Positions 16,682-25,110 are shown, counted from the stretch's first letter. The stretch: DNA of 64,000 nt from UBA1431 sp002329665 (GCA_040772545.1 JAXGXY010000001.1:558001-622000), one strand, 5' to 3'. Made by a program: numbers and translations. The notes: generated from the letters alone by a model not told the origin.

Positions 16682-16937
16682 ATCAAACACTTCCTCACAT
16701 GCCAATATTGGGGGCCGGCAGGTTTCTATTATATGAAACGGAGAAACCCTAAGTTCATCGTCCGGGGATATAAATGCCCGCCCGGTGTCTGACCTTTACC
16801 GCAAACCGGCTCCGTCAAGGAGCCGGCAAGGGGAAAAACCGGTATCCGTGCCGGCGGCCGGCAGGTCGCAGATGGGCAGTCACCTATTGTTTTGGGCTGA
16901 ATACTATAATGGAAAACAAAGAGAAAGGGTTTTTGCG

Positions 16938-18218
16938 TTGAGAGTATTACGGTTGGGCATGTCGGGCACGGACGTGATGGAGATACAGGCTCTCCTTCGA
17001 AGGCTGGGATACGATGTCGGCCCCATAGACGGCCGCTTCGGCCCGCGAACCGAACGGGCCGTGAGGGCTTTCCAGTCCTATTTCTCCCTGGCGCCGGACG
17101 GCGTTATCGGGGAGAGGACCTACGCGAAACTCAACCGTCTGCTGCTGGGGTACGATCTTTATACGATAAAGAGCGGGGACACCTTCTACGAAATCGCGAG
17201 GAAATACTACACGGACCCCGCGCTCATCGCCGTCGCCAATCCGGACGCAGACCCCGAGCGCCTGACAATCGGACAGACAATAAAGGTGCCTTACGATATC
17301 GAAGTGGTCCGCACGAACATCGACTACACCTATGACATAATGGAACGGAACATCATGGGCCTGAAGGCGCGCTACCCGTTCATCGACACGGATGTGGCGG
17401 GGCACAGCGTGCTCGGGAGGAACCTCTATTCCCTGCGCCTTGGCAGGGGTCCCAACCGGGTCTTTTACAGCGGGGCCATCCACGCGTTGGAATGGATCAC
17501 CGCGCCGCTGCTGATGAAATTCGTTGAGGATTTTTCAAGGGCGTACGCGCTGGGGACGACTCTCAACGGCTACGACCCGAGGGCCATATGGGAGACGAGC
17601 AGCATCCATATCCTCCCCATGGCCAATCCTGACGGCGTGGACCTCGTGCTCAACGGCCTACAGCCGAACAACCCGTATTATTACGACCTGATACGCTGGA
17701 ACGGCGGCAGCACCGATTTTTCAACTGACTGGACGGCCAATGTGCGCGGCGTTGACCTGAACCATAATTTCGACGCGGGCTGGGAAGAGTACAGGGAAAT
17801 CGCGCAACAGAGCGGGATTACCGGGCCGGGCCCGCGCAGGTGGCCGGGCCCCTATCCGCACTCGGAACCGGAGACAGCGGCCATGGTCGCATACACGCGC
17901 AGCCACGACTTTCGAATGGTCGTCGCGTTCCACTCGCAGGGCGAGGTTATCTACTGGGATTACAAGGACCTGGCGCCGCCGGAAGCGCTGGACATAGCCC
18001 AGCGGTTTTCCGAAGTAAGCGGCTACGCGATTTCCGACCCCATCCTCCTGGCATCCTTATCGGGGTTCAAGGATTGGTTCATCCTCGAATTCGGACGGCC
18101 GGGCTATACCGTCGAAGTAGGACGGGGCGTGAACCCGCTGCCCATATCGGATTTTGACGGGATTTACGCCCGTGTCCTGCCCCTGATGCTCCTCGGTTCC
18201 GTCGTCACCGCGGGATAA
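16938..18218 (+). CDS. Peptidoglycan-binding / LysM / M14 zinc carboxypeptidase (gamma-D-glutamyl-diamino acid endopeptidase-like)
   Basis: A 426-residue wall peptidase. In order: PG_binding_1 domain (residues about 6-60, GYDVGPIDGRFGPRTERAV), LysM (66-112, YTIKSGDTFYEIARKYY) and an M14 domain from about 125. Zinc ligands are His182 and Glu185 (HALE) and His332 (FHSQGE); the catalytic Glu is 393 (TVEVGRG). PMANPDGVDL and VDLNHNFD are family signatures. The TTG at 16938 has AAAGGG 8 bases upstream and starts right at the binding domain; the longer frame from 16785 adds an unconserved tail. The domain order matches endopeptidase I of sporulating bacilli, which cleaves spore peptidoglycan stems. 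Confidence 0.9.
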   Translation: MRVLRLGMSGTDVMEIQALLRRLGYDVGPIDGRFGPRTERAVRAFQSYFSLAPDGVIGERTYAKLNRLLLGYDLYTIKSGDTFYEIARKYYTDPALIAVANPDADPERLTIGQTIKVPYDIEVVRTNIDYTYDIMERNIMGLKARYPFIDTDVAGHSVLGRNLYSLRLGRGPNRVFYSGAIHALEWITAPLLMKFVEDFSRAYALGTTLNGYDPRAIWETSSIHILPMANPDGVDLVLNGLQPNNPYYYDLIRWNGGSTDFSTDWTANVRGVDLNHNFDAGWEEYREIAQQSGITGPGPRRWPGPYPHSEPETAAMVAYTRSHDFRMVVAFHSQGEVIYWDYKDLAPPEALDIAQRFSEVSGYAISDPILLASLSGFKDWFILEFGRPGYTVEVGRGVNPLPISDFDGIYARVLPLMLLGSVVTAG

Positions 18219-18400
18219 TACGGACGAAACGCCCGTCGCGGGCCCGGCATGCGCAGACCATGCCGCGAAGGCTGGGGGCCGCGCTACCGCCGTCCAACGG
18301 CAGGGTGAGCGTATCCATTCCTCAAGCAGTGAAAAAGCCGGTACGGTTTCTCCTTCATAATCATATTCTGAACCATAATGTCCGACGAGGAGAGAGACCT

Positions 18401-18844
18401 ATGCCCATGTCAACCAGAGAGATGTTTGCAAGGCTTATCAACTGCGAAGCCGGCGGCGAGGGACTGGCTGGGATGCAGGCCGTGGCCACGGCGATCATGA
18501 ACAGGGTCCACGTGGCGTATGGCGAATACCTGCGCGTCAGCCAGGGCAACCTTCGCCTTGTCATGGAACAGCCGTATCAGTATACCTGCATGATGGAAAC
18601 GGTGGGCGGAGAATACAACCCCCAGAACATCTGGAACACTCCGGCGGAAGCGATCCATTTCGAGGTCGCGGACTGGGCGCTGGCGGGCAACAAACTTCCG
18701 GACGTTGACGACGCGCTGTGGTATATGAACCCGTTCAGCCCCGATTGCCCGCCTTTTTTCCCTTACAACAGGTCGGGGGTGATCTTCAATCGGATCGGAG
18801 AGCACTGCTTCTACATCCCGACGTCTCTCTACGCCCAAACGTGA
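18401..18844 (+). CDS. cwlJ: CwlJ-like spore cortex-lytic hydrolase
   Basis: A 147-residue Hydrolase_2 (SleB/CwlJ) domain without signal peptide or binding domain, the size and layout of CwlJ (about 140 residues) rather than SleB. The motif ARLINCEAGGEGLAGMQAVA contains the catalytic Glu16, followed by IMNRV; the C-terminal half has DDALWYMNP and HCFYIP. The start is at 18401 (MPMSTRE) after GAGGAGAGAG. CwlJ degrades spore cortex during germination and depends on GerQ for coat localisation in Bacillus. The gene just downstream (18870) could play that role. Confidence 0.87.
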   Translation: MPMSTREMFARLINCEAGGEGLAGMQAVATAIMNRVHVAYGEYLRVSQGNLRLVMEQPYQYTCMMETVGGEYNPQNIWNTPAEAIHFEVADWALAGNKLPDVDDALWYMNPFSPDCPPFFPYNRSGVIFNRIGEHCFYIPTSLYAQT

Positions 18845-18869
18845 CCGTTTAAGGAGGAATGCACAGAAA

Positions 18870-19760
18870 ATGGCTATTTACAACAACTATTTCGGCAGCG
18901 GTTACAATAGACAGCCGAACACGCAGGCCGGCATGGCCGCGCGCCAGCAGGCGAGGCCGCAGGCCCCGGCACAGCCCATGGCAGCCCGGCCGCCTGCCGC
19001 CGCCCCCGTGCCGCCCGCCACACAGATACCCGTGCCGCCCGCCACACAGATACCCGTGCCGTCGCCGCCAGCAGCGGAGGTTCCCTGCCCCGGGGTTACA
19101 CCGGCGCCTGGCCAGCTGCCCCCGGCCGCGTACGAGCCGGGGCCTGAAGAGGCGCCGCCCATAGTACGGGCAGCGGTGCAGGCGGGGCAGACCGTGATCC
19201 CGCCCGTACCGGGGGCGGCAACGCCCGCTGCTTTCGAAGTGCTGCCGCCCGCCGAACAGGTGTCCGTGCCACCCCCGCCCGCAGCGCCAAGACAGGCTGC
19301 TCCGTCCCCCTGGGCTGCGGCGAATGCGGGTGCGATGCAGGGACGCGCGGCTCCGGCCCCCGCGGCTATGACCAATGCGGGGGCGATGCAGCCCGCAGCG
19401 GCAGGCCCCTGTCCCAGGCCGAATGCGGCCGTAGCGCCAAACCAGGAGGCGCCGACCTTCGCGCCGGTCCCGGTCGGGGTTCCGGCGGACATGGTGCCCT
19501 ACACCCTCACCAGCACGTATTATCTTGCAGGGAAGTTGAAAGAGTTCTGCGGCAGGCTGGTGAAGATAGAGTTCGTACTGGGGACCACGGGCACGCTCAT
19601 CGACAGGATCGGCATACTGAAAGACATCGGGGCGGCATACGTAACCCTTGAGCATCCACTGTCGGAAACAGAAATAACGCTCTGCGACATGTATTCGATC
19701 AAGTTCGTCACTATTTACCTCGAGTCCGGACCTGTAATGATCAGAGGAATAACAGCCTGA
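18870..19760 (+). CDS. Pro/Ala-rich protein with GerQ-like C-terminal domain
   Basis: A 296-residue protein. Residues 1-205 are low-complexity Pro/Ala/Gln sequence with a perfect duplicated PPATQIPV block (19011-19055) and recurrent NAGAMQ. Residues about 212-290 form a compact domain (STYYLAGKLKEFCGRLVKIEF, then DRIGILKDIGAAYVTLEH and DMYSIKFVTIYL). This layout (disordered, Gln/Pro-rich front; about 75-residue beta-rich end) and the position 25 bases after a CwlJ-like gene match the GerQ coat protein that anchors CwlJ. Sequence similarity to GerQ is weak by eye, so this is an inference. GGAGG precedes ATG 18870. Confidence 0.6.
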   Translation: MAIYNNYFGSGYNRQPNTQAGMAARQQARPQAPAQPMAARPPAAAPVPPATQIPVPPATQIPVPSPPAAEVPCPGVTPAPGQLPPAAYEPGPEEAPPIVRAAVQAGQTVIPPVPGAATPAAFEVLPPAEQVSVPPPPAAPRQAAPSPWAAANAGAMQGRAAPAPAAMTNAGAMQPAAAGPCPRPNAAVAPNQEAPTFAPVPVGVPADMVPYTLTSTYYLAGKLKEFCGRLVKIEFVLGTTGTLIDRIGILKDIGAAYVTLEHPLSETEITLCDMYSIKFVTIYLESGPVMIRGITA

Positions 19761-19765
19761 AGCGA

Positions 19766-19804
19766 AAACGGCGGGCAGAAACGATATTTTCCGTCCCGCC
19801 GTTT
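19766..19804 (+). terminator. Hairpin after the GerQ-like gene, possible terminator
   Basis: AACGGCGGG (19767-19775) pairs with CCCGCCGTT (19795-19803) around a 19-base loop. Only a short T stretch follows, so termination may be partial. Confidence 0.4.
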
Positions 19805-19947
19805 GCCTGCCTGAAAACCGCGTTATTGACCGCATTTTCGAAGTAAAACGGGCAACGCCCCCGATATGGACAGGACCGCGAAGTTTTGCTACACTTGAAG
19901 CAAAGACGGGGGCGGAAACAAGGCGCCCGTACCGAAGGAGAATGCAA

Positions 19948-21591
19948 GTGGCCTATACCGCGCTCTACCGGCGGTTCCGGCCCCGGCGCTTCGGGGAAGT
20001 CGTGGGGCAGGAGCACATCGTTGATATACTCAAAAACCAGGTACGCGAAAGGCGCGCCTCGCACGCGTACCTTTTCTGCGGCACCCGCGGCACAGGCAAG
20101 ACGAGCACGGCGCAGATCCTCGCCCGCGCGATACGCTGCGAGGACCCCCAGGGCGGCGAGCCCTGCGGCGCCTGCAAAGTGTGCAGGTCCGGGGACGGGA
20201 ACGCGGCGGTGGACATCATCGAGATCGACGCCGCTTCCAACAACAAGGTGGACGAGGTGCGCGACCTGCGCGAAAAGGTGCGGCTCTCGCCCGTCACCGG
20301 GCGGTACAAGGTGTATATCGTAGACGAGGTGCATATGCTTTCGGCGGGGGCCTTCAACGCCCTTTTGAAGACGCTGGAGGAACCGCCCGCGCACGTCGTG
20401 TTCATCCTCGCTACGACGGAGGCGCACAAGCTCCCCGCCACCATCGTGTCGCGCTGCCAGCGCTTCGATTTTCGGCGTGTGAGCGTGCGGTGCACGGCCG
20501 AAAGGCTGGAGCACGTGCTGGGCGAACTGGGGGTTTCGGCCGAACGGGACGCGCTCGTCACCCTCGCGCGAATGGCGCAGGGGAGCGTGCGCGACGCGCT
20601 CGGGCTGCTGGATCAGTGCCTCGCGGCCGGGGAAGGGGCGCTGACGAGGGCGGGCGTCCTCGACGTGCTCGGCGCAGCGGACGACATGCAGTTGAAGCGC
20701 CTGGCCGACGCCGTGATCTCGCGCGATCCGGCGGCGGCGCTAAAGGCGCTGCAGGAAACGCTGGACGCGGGGCGCGATCTTAACGTGCTCCTGCGCGATC
20801 TCATGGAGCATTTCCGGCGGCTGATGCTGCTCCTGGTCTGCGGCGATTCGCTCGACCTGCCGGAACTCGCATCCGAGATGCAGGATGTCATGCGGCGGCA
20901 GGCAAAGGAGGCGGGCATGCCTTTCATCCTCAGGGCGCTGGACATACTTGCGGGGCTAGAAGGCGACATGCGCGCCAGCGTGTCCGCGCGCGTGCTCGCC
21001 GAAGCGGCGCTGGTCCGCCTCTCTGCCGACAGCCTGGACGACACGCCCGCGGCCCTGCTCGCGCGCATCGAGGCGCTGGAGAAGCGGGCGGCGGGAAAGG
21101 ACGCGCCGCAGGAGGAAAAGGCGGACGAACACCCCGCGCGCGGCGGAGGTGCTGCGGCCCCTGATACTGCTGCCAGCGGGACAAACGCGGAGAAGGAGCG
21201 GCCGAAACCCGCGGACCGGGTAGCCGCAAAGCCCGCGTCCCAGGCCCCGGACGGCCTTTTCAAACGCCTGCTCGCCGCGCTGAGAACCGGGAACATGCCG
21301 GTCTATATCATGCTGAAGAAAGGCACCCCCCTGTCGCTTTCGGGCGGCGTGCTGACGGTGCGGTTTAGTGAAGAGGACGCGTTTTTTACCGAGGCGCTGG
21401 AACAGCAGGAAACGAGGGCGCAGGTCGAGGAAGCGCTGTGCGCCGCGGCGGGAAGGGACGTCGTGCTCAAAACGGTGGTCGGCGATATGGAGCCCGTCAA
21501 GGCCCCTCAACCGGCAGGCGATGAAGACGGAAACCTGATAAACGAGGCCGCGGCGCTCTTCGGCGAAGAGAACGTGCGCGTCATGGAATGA
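19948..21591 (+). CDS. dnaX: DNA polymerase III subunits gamma/tau
   Basis: The 547-residue clamp-loader ATPase. MAYTALYRRFRPRRFGEVVGQEH is the family opening (not quoted in full in databases here, read by eye). Walker A is GTRGTGKTSTA, the zinc-binding cysteines lie in CEDPQGG, CGACKVC, and Walker B is VDEVHML, with SRCQRF as arginine finger. Residues about 375-430 are an Ala/Glu-rich linker before the tau-specific C-terminal domain. GTG 19948 was preferred over ATG 19942 because AAGGAG lies 7 bases from GTG but abuts the ATG. It heads the conserved dnaX-yaaK-recR-yaaL-bofA block. Confidence 0.95.
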   Translation: MAYTALYRRFRPRRFGEVVGQEHIVDILKNQVRERRASHAYLFCGTRGTGKTSTAQILARAIRCEDPQGGEPCGACKVCRSGDGNAAVDIIEIDAASNNKVDEVRDLREKVRLSPVTGRYKVYIVDEVHMLSAGAFNALLKTLEEPPAHVVFILATTEAHKLPATIVSRCQRFDFRRVSVRCTAERLEHVLGELGVSAERDALVTLARMAQGSVRDALGLLDQCLAAGEGALTRAGVLDVLGAADDMQLKRLADAVISRDPAAALKALQETLDAGRDLNVLLRDLMEHFRRLMLLLVCGDSLDLPELASEMQDVMRRQAKEAGMPFILRALDILAGLEGDMRASVSARVLAEAALVRLSADSLDDTPAALLARIEALEKRAAGKDAPQEEKADEHPARGGGAAAPDTAASGTNAEKERPKPADRVAAKPASQAPDGLFKRLLAALRTGNMPVYIMLKKGTPLSLSGGVLTVRFSEEDAFFTEALEQQETRAQVEEALCAAAGRDVVLKTVVGDMEPVKAPQPAGDEDGNLINEAAALFGEENVRVME

Positions 21592-21629
21592 ATGCTTATC
21601 AGACGCAATTCAGTATAGGAGGAAGCGTT

Positions 21630-21965
21630 ATGGCAAAAGGAAAGAGGGGGCAGCTGGGCAATATGCAGCAGATGATGAAGCAGGCCCAGCGCATGCAGCA
21701 GGACATGCAGCGGCTGCAGGCCGAGCTGGAACTGCGGGAGGTTGAGGCCTCGGCCGGCGGCGGGATGGTGCAGGTGGTCGCGACTGGGAAAAAGGAGATA
21801 AAGAGCATCGCGATCGATCCGCAGGTCGTAGACCCCGACGACGTCGACATGCTGCAGGACCTCGTGATCGCCGCCGTGAACGAAGCGATGCGCAAGGCCG
21901 AGGAAATGGTGCAGGGCGAGATGGCCAAAGTCACCGGCGGGCTGAACCTGGGTGGGCTGGTGTGA
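21630..21965 (+). CDS. YbaB/EbfC family nucleoid-associated protein (YaaK)
   Basis: A 111-residue DNA-binding protein. The Gln/Met-rich N-terminal helix (MQQMMKQAQRMQQDMQRLQAEL) is followed by GGGMVQVVATGKKEIKSIAID and the C-terminal helix, ending GGLNLGGL. It lies 38 bases after dnaX and its stop overlaps the recR start region, the standard dnaX-ybaB-recR order. The start is ATG 21630 after AGGAGGA. Confidence 0.95.
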   Translation: MAKGKRGQLGNMQQMMKQAQRMQQDMQRLQAELELREVEASAGGGMVQVVATGKKEIKSIAIDPQVVDPDDVDMLQDLVIAAVNEAMRKAEEMVQGEMAKVTGGLNLGGLV

Positions 21966-21967
21966 CG

Positions 21968-22567
21968 ATGGGCGATCCGATCGAACCGGTCTCGACGCTT
22001 ATCAACCAATTGTCCCGCCTGCCGGGCATCGGCACGAGGACGGCCCAGCGCCTGGCCTACCACATCATAAACATGGGCGAGGCGCAGGTGCGCGAACTGG
22101 CGGAGGCGATTTTCTACGCCAAGAAGAAGATCAGGTTCTGCGCGGTATGCGGCAACATCTCCGTCGCGGAAAAATGCGCGATATGCGCCGACCCCTCGCG
22201 CACGGACGAGATCGTTTGCGTCGTGCGGGACGCGAAGGACGTGCTGGCCATGGAACGGACGCGGGAGTTTTCCGGGAAATACCACGTGCTTGGCGGCACG
22301 ATCTCGCCGATGGAAGGGATCGGTCCGGACCAGATCAGGATCAGGGAACTGCTCGGGCGCATCCAAGAAGGCCGCGTGAAGGAGATCATCCTCGCCACCA
22401 ATCCGGACGTGGAGGGCGAAGCCACCGCCGTGTACATATCCCGCCTGGTCAAGCCGCTGGGCGTACGCGCGACGCGCATCGCGCACGGCGTGCCGGTCGG
22501 CGCGGACCTCGAATACACGGACGAGGTCACGCTCAGCAAGGCGCTCGAAGGACGGCGGGACATGTAA
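21968..22567 (+). CDS. recR: Recombination mediator protein RecR
   Basis: A 199-residue protein that loads RecA in the RecFOR gap-repair pathway. An N-terminal helix-hairpin-helix (LPGIGTRTAQRLAYHI) is followed by a C4 zinc finger (CAVC near residue 55 and CAIC 15 residues on), a Toprim domain with VVRDAKDVLAMERT and ATNPDVEGEATAVYI, and a C-terminal Walker-B-like segment. A GTG at 21962 overlaps the yaaK stop; ATG 21968 gives the usual N-terminus. Confidence 0.95.
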   Translation: MGDPIEPVSTLINQLSRLPGIGTRTAQRLAYHIINMGEAQVRELAEAIFYAKKKIRFCAVCGNISVAEKCAICADPSRTDEIVCVVRDAKDVLAMERTREFSGKYHVLGGTISPMEGIGPDQIRIRELLGRIQEGRVKEIILATNPDVEGEATAVYISRLVKPLGVRATRIAHGVPVGADLEYTDEVTLSKALEGRRDM

Positions 22568-22626
22568 ACCGGCGTCGCCAAAACCGAAACGGCCCGGCAA
22601 GTCCTGTGTTAAACTCGACACTCCGA

Positions 22627-22656
22627 CCCGGCGCAAAGCCGGGCTCTTTCGTTTTT
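22627..22656 (+). terminator. Rho-independent terminator after recR
   Basis: CCCGGC (22627-22632) pairs with GCCGGG (22638-22643), followed by CTCTTTCGTTTTT. Confidence 0.75.
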
Positions 22657-22705
22657 GGGCATTGTAACGCAACTCCGCCTGCGCCGGTTTTTTCCGGCAG
22701 CAAAG

Positions 22706-22737
22706 AAAATGTCGCCAAGGCGACATTTTCTTTTTTT
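22706..22737 (+). terminator. Second rho-independent terminator before yaaL
   Basis: AAAATGTCGCC (22706-22716) and GGCGACATTTT (22719-22729) form an 11-base-pair stem with a 2-base loop, followed by CTTTTTTT. With the preceding hairpin it uncouples yaaL-bofA from recR, so bofA should have its own promoter. Confidence 0.85.
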
Positions 22738-22836
22738 ACGCGCTCCGGGGCGAGGTTTGCCGGCCTTAAAAAGAATAACGCATCTTTGAATGCGCATAAT
22801 AATTAACAGAATATGTACGCGGAGGAAAACATAACC

Positions 22837-23124
22837 ATGAAATGGCTCAAGGCGATACGAAAGACCCCGAAAAACAAGGTTACGGGCCGGGGGCCGAAAA
22901 AGATCCTCGACGCGATCCGCAGGACGCCGAAGGACCCGCTTGACGAGATCGGGCTGATCAACGACGCACTGATGGAGTGGAGGGCGGCGGTGGACTATTT
23001 TCAGCAGGTTACGGACCCGATGATGATAGACCACGCGATATTCAGGATAAACGCCGCCAAATGCAGGTACGAGTATTTGGTGCGATGCCGCAAGAACGCG
23101 GCCGGGGAAACAGGGCGGGCCTAA
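22837..23124 (+). CDS. YaaL-like DUF2508 protein
   Basis: A 95-residue soluble helical protein. The second half (DEIGLINDALMEWRAAVDYFQQVTD, then DHAIFRINAAKCRYEYLVR) has the layout of DUF2508/YaaL, a small protein encoded between recR and bofA in Bacillus. The N-terminal 35 residues are Lys/Arg-rich (TPKNKVTGRGPKK). ATG 22837 sits after GGAGGAAAAC and is preferred over 22813. Function unknown. Position and fold pattern rather than strong identity support the call. Confidence 0.75.
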   Translation: MKWLKAIRKTPKNKVTGRGPKKILDAIRRTPKDPLDEIGLINDALMEWRAAVDYFQQVTDPMMIDHAIFRINAAKCRYEYLVRCRKNAAGETGRA

Positions 23125-23157
23125 CGTTTCGTTCGCGTTGGGAGGGGGCCGTAAAAC

Positions 23158-23427
23158 GTGGGGATCGGCTTTGACGTTATCATTGCGTATGTGGTCGGCT
23201 TGCTGCTGCTCTTCCTCATCGGGTGGCTGTTGATAACGCCGATAAAGGTGCTTTTAAAATTCATACTCAACGGCGTGATCGGGGGACTTATGCTGTGGGT
23301 GCTGAACCTGCTGGGAGGCGCCCTGGGGATAAGCGTGGCGATAAATCCAGTTACGGCGCTGATCGCGGGCTTTTTGGGCGTGCCCGGCGTCATCCTCATA
23401 CTGCTGCTTCAGGTCTTTCTCGCCTGA
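23158..23427 (+). CDS. bofA: Pro-sigma-K processing inhibitor BofA
   Basis: An 89-residue membrane protein with two hydrophobic helices and the family core LLLKFILNGVIGGLMLWVLN followed by INPVTALIAGFLGVPGVILILLLQ. In Bacillus, BofA holds the SpoIVFB protease inactive in the outer forespore membrane until the SpoIVB/CtpB signal arrives. Start is GTG 23158, with GGGAGGGGG upstream. Its presence implies a regulated sigma-K checkpoint; no spoIVF genes are in the window, but an S41 (CtpA/B-type) protease lies 1.7 kb downstream. Confidence 0.93.
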   Translation: MGIGFDVIIAYVVGLLLLFLIGWLLITPIKVLLKFILNGVIGGLMLWVLNLLGGALGISVAINPVTALIAGFLGVPGVILILLLQVFLA

Positions 23428-23503
23428 ACCGTTTCCTTTCTTTTCCAAACGGGATTGAAGCACACCCGCCTATCGCCTTATAATGGGTGTGGGGGGATTT
23501 TAA

Positions 23504-24136
23504 ATGCAGGTCTCGTGGGAAAACCTCATCGCGCACATCCGCGGTTGTACGGCCTGCCCGCTGCACGAAGGGCGGACCTGCGCGGTGCCGGGCGAAGGGA
23601 ACCTCAGTGCCCGGCTCATGTTTATCGGCGAGGGTCCCGGCAAACAGGAGGACCTGCAGGGGCGCCCGTTCATAGGCCCGGCGGGGCAGCTGCTCACGCA
23701 GATGATACGCGCCATAGGGCTGGAGCGGAAGGACGTATACATCGCCAATATCGTCAAATGCAGGCCCCCGTTCAACCGGGCGCCCACCAGGGAAGAGGCC
23801 GAGGCCTGCCTGCCGTACCTGCGCGCGCAGGTAGCTTTATTGCGTCCGCGCATCCTCGTGGCCCTGGGCGCGACAGCGGCACGGCACATCATCGACGCGT
23901 CAGTGCGCATCACACTCGACCACGGCGTATGGACCAGAAAAGGCGCGTTCTGGCTCATCCCCACGTTTCACCCCGCCGCGCTTTTACGCGATCCTGAAAA
24001 AAAGAAGGCTGCCTGGGAAGACTTTAAAACTATTAGGGACAAGCTCAACGACATTGACGCGCACCCGGAGCGGGAAACGAAGGAGGACGGGCGTGAAAAA
24101 AAAGAAGTACGACAGGCTCAAGAAAGAATGTTTTGA
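23504..24136 (+). CDS. Type 4 (Fe-S) uracil-DNA glycosylase
   Basis: A 210-residue DNA repair enzyme that removes uracil. Motif 1 is GEGPGKQED (residues 43-50), motif 2 FHPAALLR near 162. The four iron-sulfur ligands are all present: Cys15 and Cys18 (CTACPL), Cys86 (VKCRPP) and Cys102 (EACLPYL). ATG 23504 follows a G-rich site after a TATAAT at 23479-23484. The end overlaps the start of the next UDG-family gene by 44 bases. Confidence 0.92.
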   Translation: MQVSWENLIAHIRGCTACPLHEGRTCAVPGEGNLSARLMFIGEGPGKQEDLQGRPFIGPAGQLLTQMIRAIGLERKDVYIANIVKCRPPFNRAPTREEAEACLPYLRAQVALLRPRILVALGATAARHIIDASVRITLDHGVWTRKGAFWLIPTFHPAALLRDPEKKKAAWEDFKTIRDKLNDIDAHPERETKEDGREKKEVRQAQERMF

Positions 24137-24713
24137 ATATTTAAGGGAAGTCTTCGCGCCCGAGGAGCGCATTTTCGTGTTCGGGGAAGGGAACCTTAAC
24201 GCGCGCATCATGCTGGTCGGCGAGGCACCCGGCGAGGAGGAGACCGTACAGCAGCGCCCGTTCGTGGGGAAAGCCGGGAAGATCCTGAATATGTTCATCG
24301 AGACGCTCGGCGTCGGCCGCGACGAGATGTACGTCACCAACATCGTCAAGTTCAGGACCGTGAAGAAGAACGAGAACACGGGTCGCCTGTCCAACCGCCC
24401 GCCCAGGCGGCAGGAAGTCAGCCTCTGCATGCCTTTTTTGCTTCGCGAGATCCAGCTCGTGCTGCCGCGCGTGGTCGTGAGCCTGGGAAATACGGCCCTG
24501 CAGGCGCTTTCCTCCAACGTGCGCGCGGCCATCGGCAAGGAACACGCGAAGACAGCGAACATGACCCTGCCCGGTGGGGAAACCGTCTGCCTGTTCCCGC
24601 TCTACCACCCCGCCAGCGTCATATACAACCGGTCGCTCGCGGGGGTCTACGAGGACGATCTGAAAAAACTGGGGCGTCTCATGCGGGAACGTTTCGACAG
24701 AGGCACGCCATAG
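24093..24713 (+). CDS. UDG-superfamily protein with degenerate Fe-S site
   Basis: A 206-residue paralogue of the preceding glycosylase: GEGNLNARIMLVGEAPGEEE, RPFVGKAGK, YVTNIVKF and LYHPASVIYN align motif for motif. Two of the four cluster cysteines are replaced (the second Cys region is Tyr/Leu, and the VKC motif reads VKF at Phe87); only Cys13 and Cys112 could remain. It also has an insertion of about 10 residues (KNENTGRLSNRPP). Start GTG 24093 has AAGGAGG 6 bases upstream. It may have lost the cluster and changed substrate. Confidence 0.8.
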   Translation: MKKKKYDRLKKECFEYLREVFAPEERIFVFGEGNLNARIMLVGEAPGEEETVQQRPFVGKAGKILNMFIETLGVGRDEMYVTNIVKFRTVKKNENTGRLSNRPPRRQEVSLCMPFLLREIQLVLPRVVVSLGNTALQALSSNVRAAIGKEHAKTANMTLPGGETVCLFPLYHPASVIYNRSLAGVYEDDLKKLGRLMRERFDRGTP

Positions 24714-25043
24714 AAAGAATGCCCGCGCAAACGCATAGTATAAAAGCCCGGTCCGACGGACGGATTGCCGTCGGGTGCCCGGCAAAGAGGCCCAAAAAAG
24801 AGCCCGCCGCCGGTTTTTTTGCATGCGCTGCCGGCGCCGTGTGCGTTTTTCCGCCGCGACCGATTTTTTATCGGGGCTTTTCGTGCCGATCCGCATATGG
24901 CGTAGTCCGGAACATATGGTTTATAATGGAAAAAAAGCGCCGGCAATGGTCTTGGCAAATCTGTATCTGGCCGCGGCCCGCGCTGCAGGAAAACCCTGAA
25001 TAGCCTGCATTTTGGCTTGTTTGACGCTTCTAGGTATATTTGC
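24714..25043. other. Intergenic region upstream of the S41 protease
   Basis: About 400 bases without a supported gene. It includes C/G-rich inverted segments (24760-24800, GTCCGACGGACGG) and a TTTATAATGG at 24920 followed by an ATG and a 26-codon frame with no recognisable product (ends 25003). I see nothing else of note apart from the promoter listed next. Confidence 0.35.
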
Positions 25044-25049
25044 TATGAT
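25021..25049 (+). promoter_or_regulatory. Sigma-A promoter of the S41 protease
   Basis: TTGACG (25021-25026), 17-base spacer, TATGAT (25044-25049). The gene starts 62 bases downstream with ATAGGAGG as ribosome binding site. Confidence 0.75.
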
Positions 25050-25110
25050 AGTGCATACTATTGTGTAATTAATTGGCAATACTTGTTCTATAGATGATAG
25101 GAGGCGCTGC

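Noticed and set aside
19805..19947. Signal recognition particle RNA gene upstream of dnaX, a frequent location
   Set aside because: The conserved GGTCAGG...GGAAGGAAGCAG apical segment is absent.
24719..25003. Possible small gene before the S41 protease
   Set aside because: Its composition is unlike neighbouring genes, it has no ribosome binding site at the first start, and the later 26-codon frame resembles nothing.
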